24,900 nt of DNA from VFBF01 sp964530695. Lineage in GTDB: Bacteria > Pseudomonadota > Alphaproteobacteria > Caulobacterales > Aquidulcibacteraceae. Position 1 is the first letter of the stretch. Each line of letters starts with the position of its first letter. This document shows positions 24,683-24,900 of the stretch, one piece after another. The notes under the pieces are model-generated. The model was given only the letters and a program-made list of their open reading frames with translations, had not been told where the DNA came from and did not search any database. Location of the stretch: positions 1 through 24,900 of the forward strand of contig CAZGYQ010000050.1 of NCBI GenBank assembly GCA_964530695.1, written 5' to 3'. The translations under genes were made by a program, and so were the position numbers.

Positions 24683-24900
24683 GCATGCCTCTTGCTCTTC
24701 GCGAGACGCCGCTCGCCAAGCGCGCTCAGGTCAGCCTGCATAGGCAGCGGAGCCGCCGCGCTCCATGCGCTGGGATGTCGCAAGCGGGGGTGGAGGGGCA
24801 GGCGGGGCGCGAAATGGGGGCAAAATCAGGGGGATAGATTGCGCTCAGTCCCACGGAACTGCGGGGATAGATCTCACCTGTCCCCGGATCGCCGCGGCGC
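24683..24900. other. Non-coding right edge with GGGGATAGAT repeats
   Basis: I see no credible gene. GGGGATAGAT occurs at 24830-24839 and 24863-24872. The second copy pairs imperfectly with ACCTGTCCCC (24876-24885) around a short loop, giving a REP-like hairpin. It may be the edge of a repeat or RAYT-type element that continues outside the window. Confidence 0.5.

Overview
The window comes from a GC-rich alphaproteobacterium. The evidence is a dnaG-rpoD pair, a methionine synthase split into two genes behind an ArsR-methyltransferase regulator, MlaA/MlaC proteins, VIT and CHAP families, and dense four-base (ATGA) gene overlaps. A Caulobacterales/Hyphomonadaceae-type host is a reasonable guess but is not proven by this sequence. 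I see no rRNA, tRNA, CRISPR array, prophage or complete insertion sequence.

Left part (1-5186): rpoD (its start, running off the left edge) and dnaG lie on the minus strand. Upstream of them is a two-gene minus-strand operon, mlaA-mlaC, which ends in a good intrinsic terminator. A short divergent promoter region carries an AT-rich palindrome.

Methionine block (5187-11712, plus strand): an ArsR/methyltransferase (SahR-like) regulator, metF, metH part 1 (homocysteine module), a two-gene PIN-domain toxin-antitoxin-like cassette, and metH part 2 (folate, cobalamin and reactivation modules). Every junction except metH1/cassette is an ATGA overlap, so the cassette sits inside the operon and the toxin stop overlaps the metH2 start.

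Centre (11770-14296): two tandem paralogous secreted CHAP-domain proteins, the second behind a structured leader, then a six-TM voltage-gated cation channel with an unusual T-G-D-G-W-S-D filter.

Sensing and redox block (14341-18103): a minus-strand operon pepSY, response regulator, histidine kinase and VIT-type metal transporter, divergent from a cytochrome b561-type gene. The shared 303-bp intergenic region holds two oppositely oriented CCTGAC-N5-CCTGAC direct repeats, which I read as the operators of this response regulator.

Right part (18180-24900): a TerB/J-domain protein, a small membrane protein, a DMT-family exporter, a mosaic palindromic intergenic repeat and an AmpD/AmiD-type amidase. 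Next come a minus-strand DUF2147/membrane-protein operon divergent from a TetR regulator, and a divergent NorC/NorB-like pair that lacks the catalytic glutamate of true NO reductase. The right edge carries REP-like hairpin sequence.
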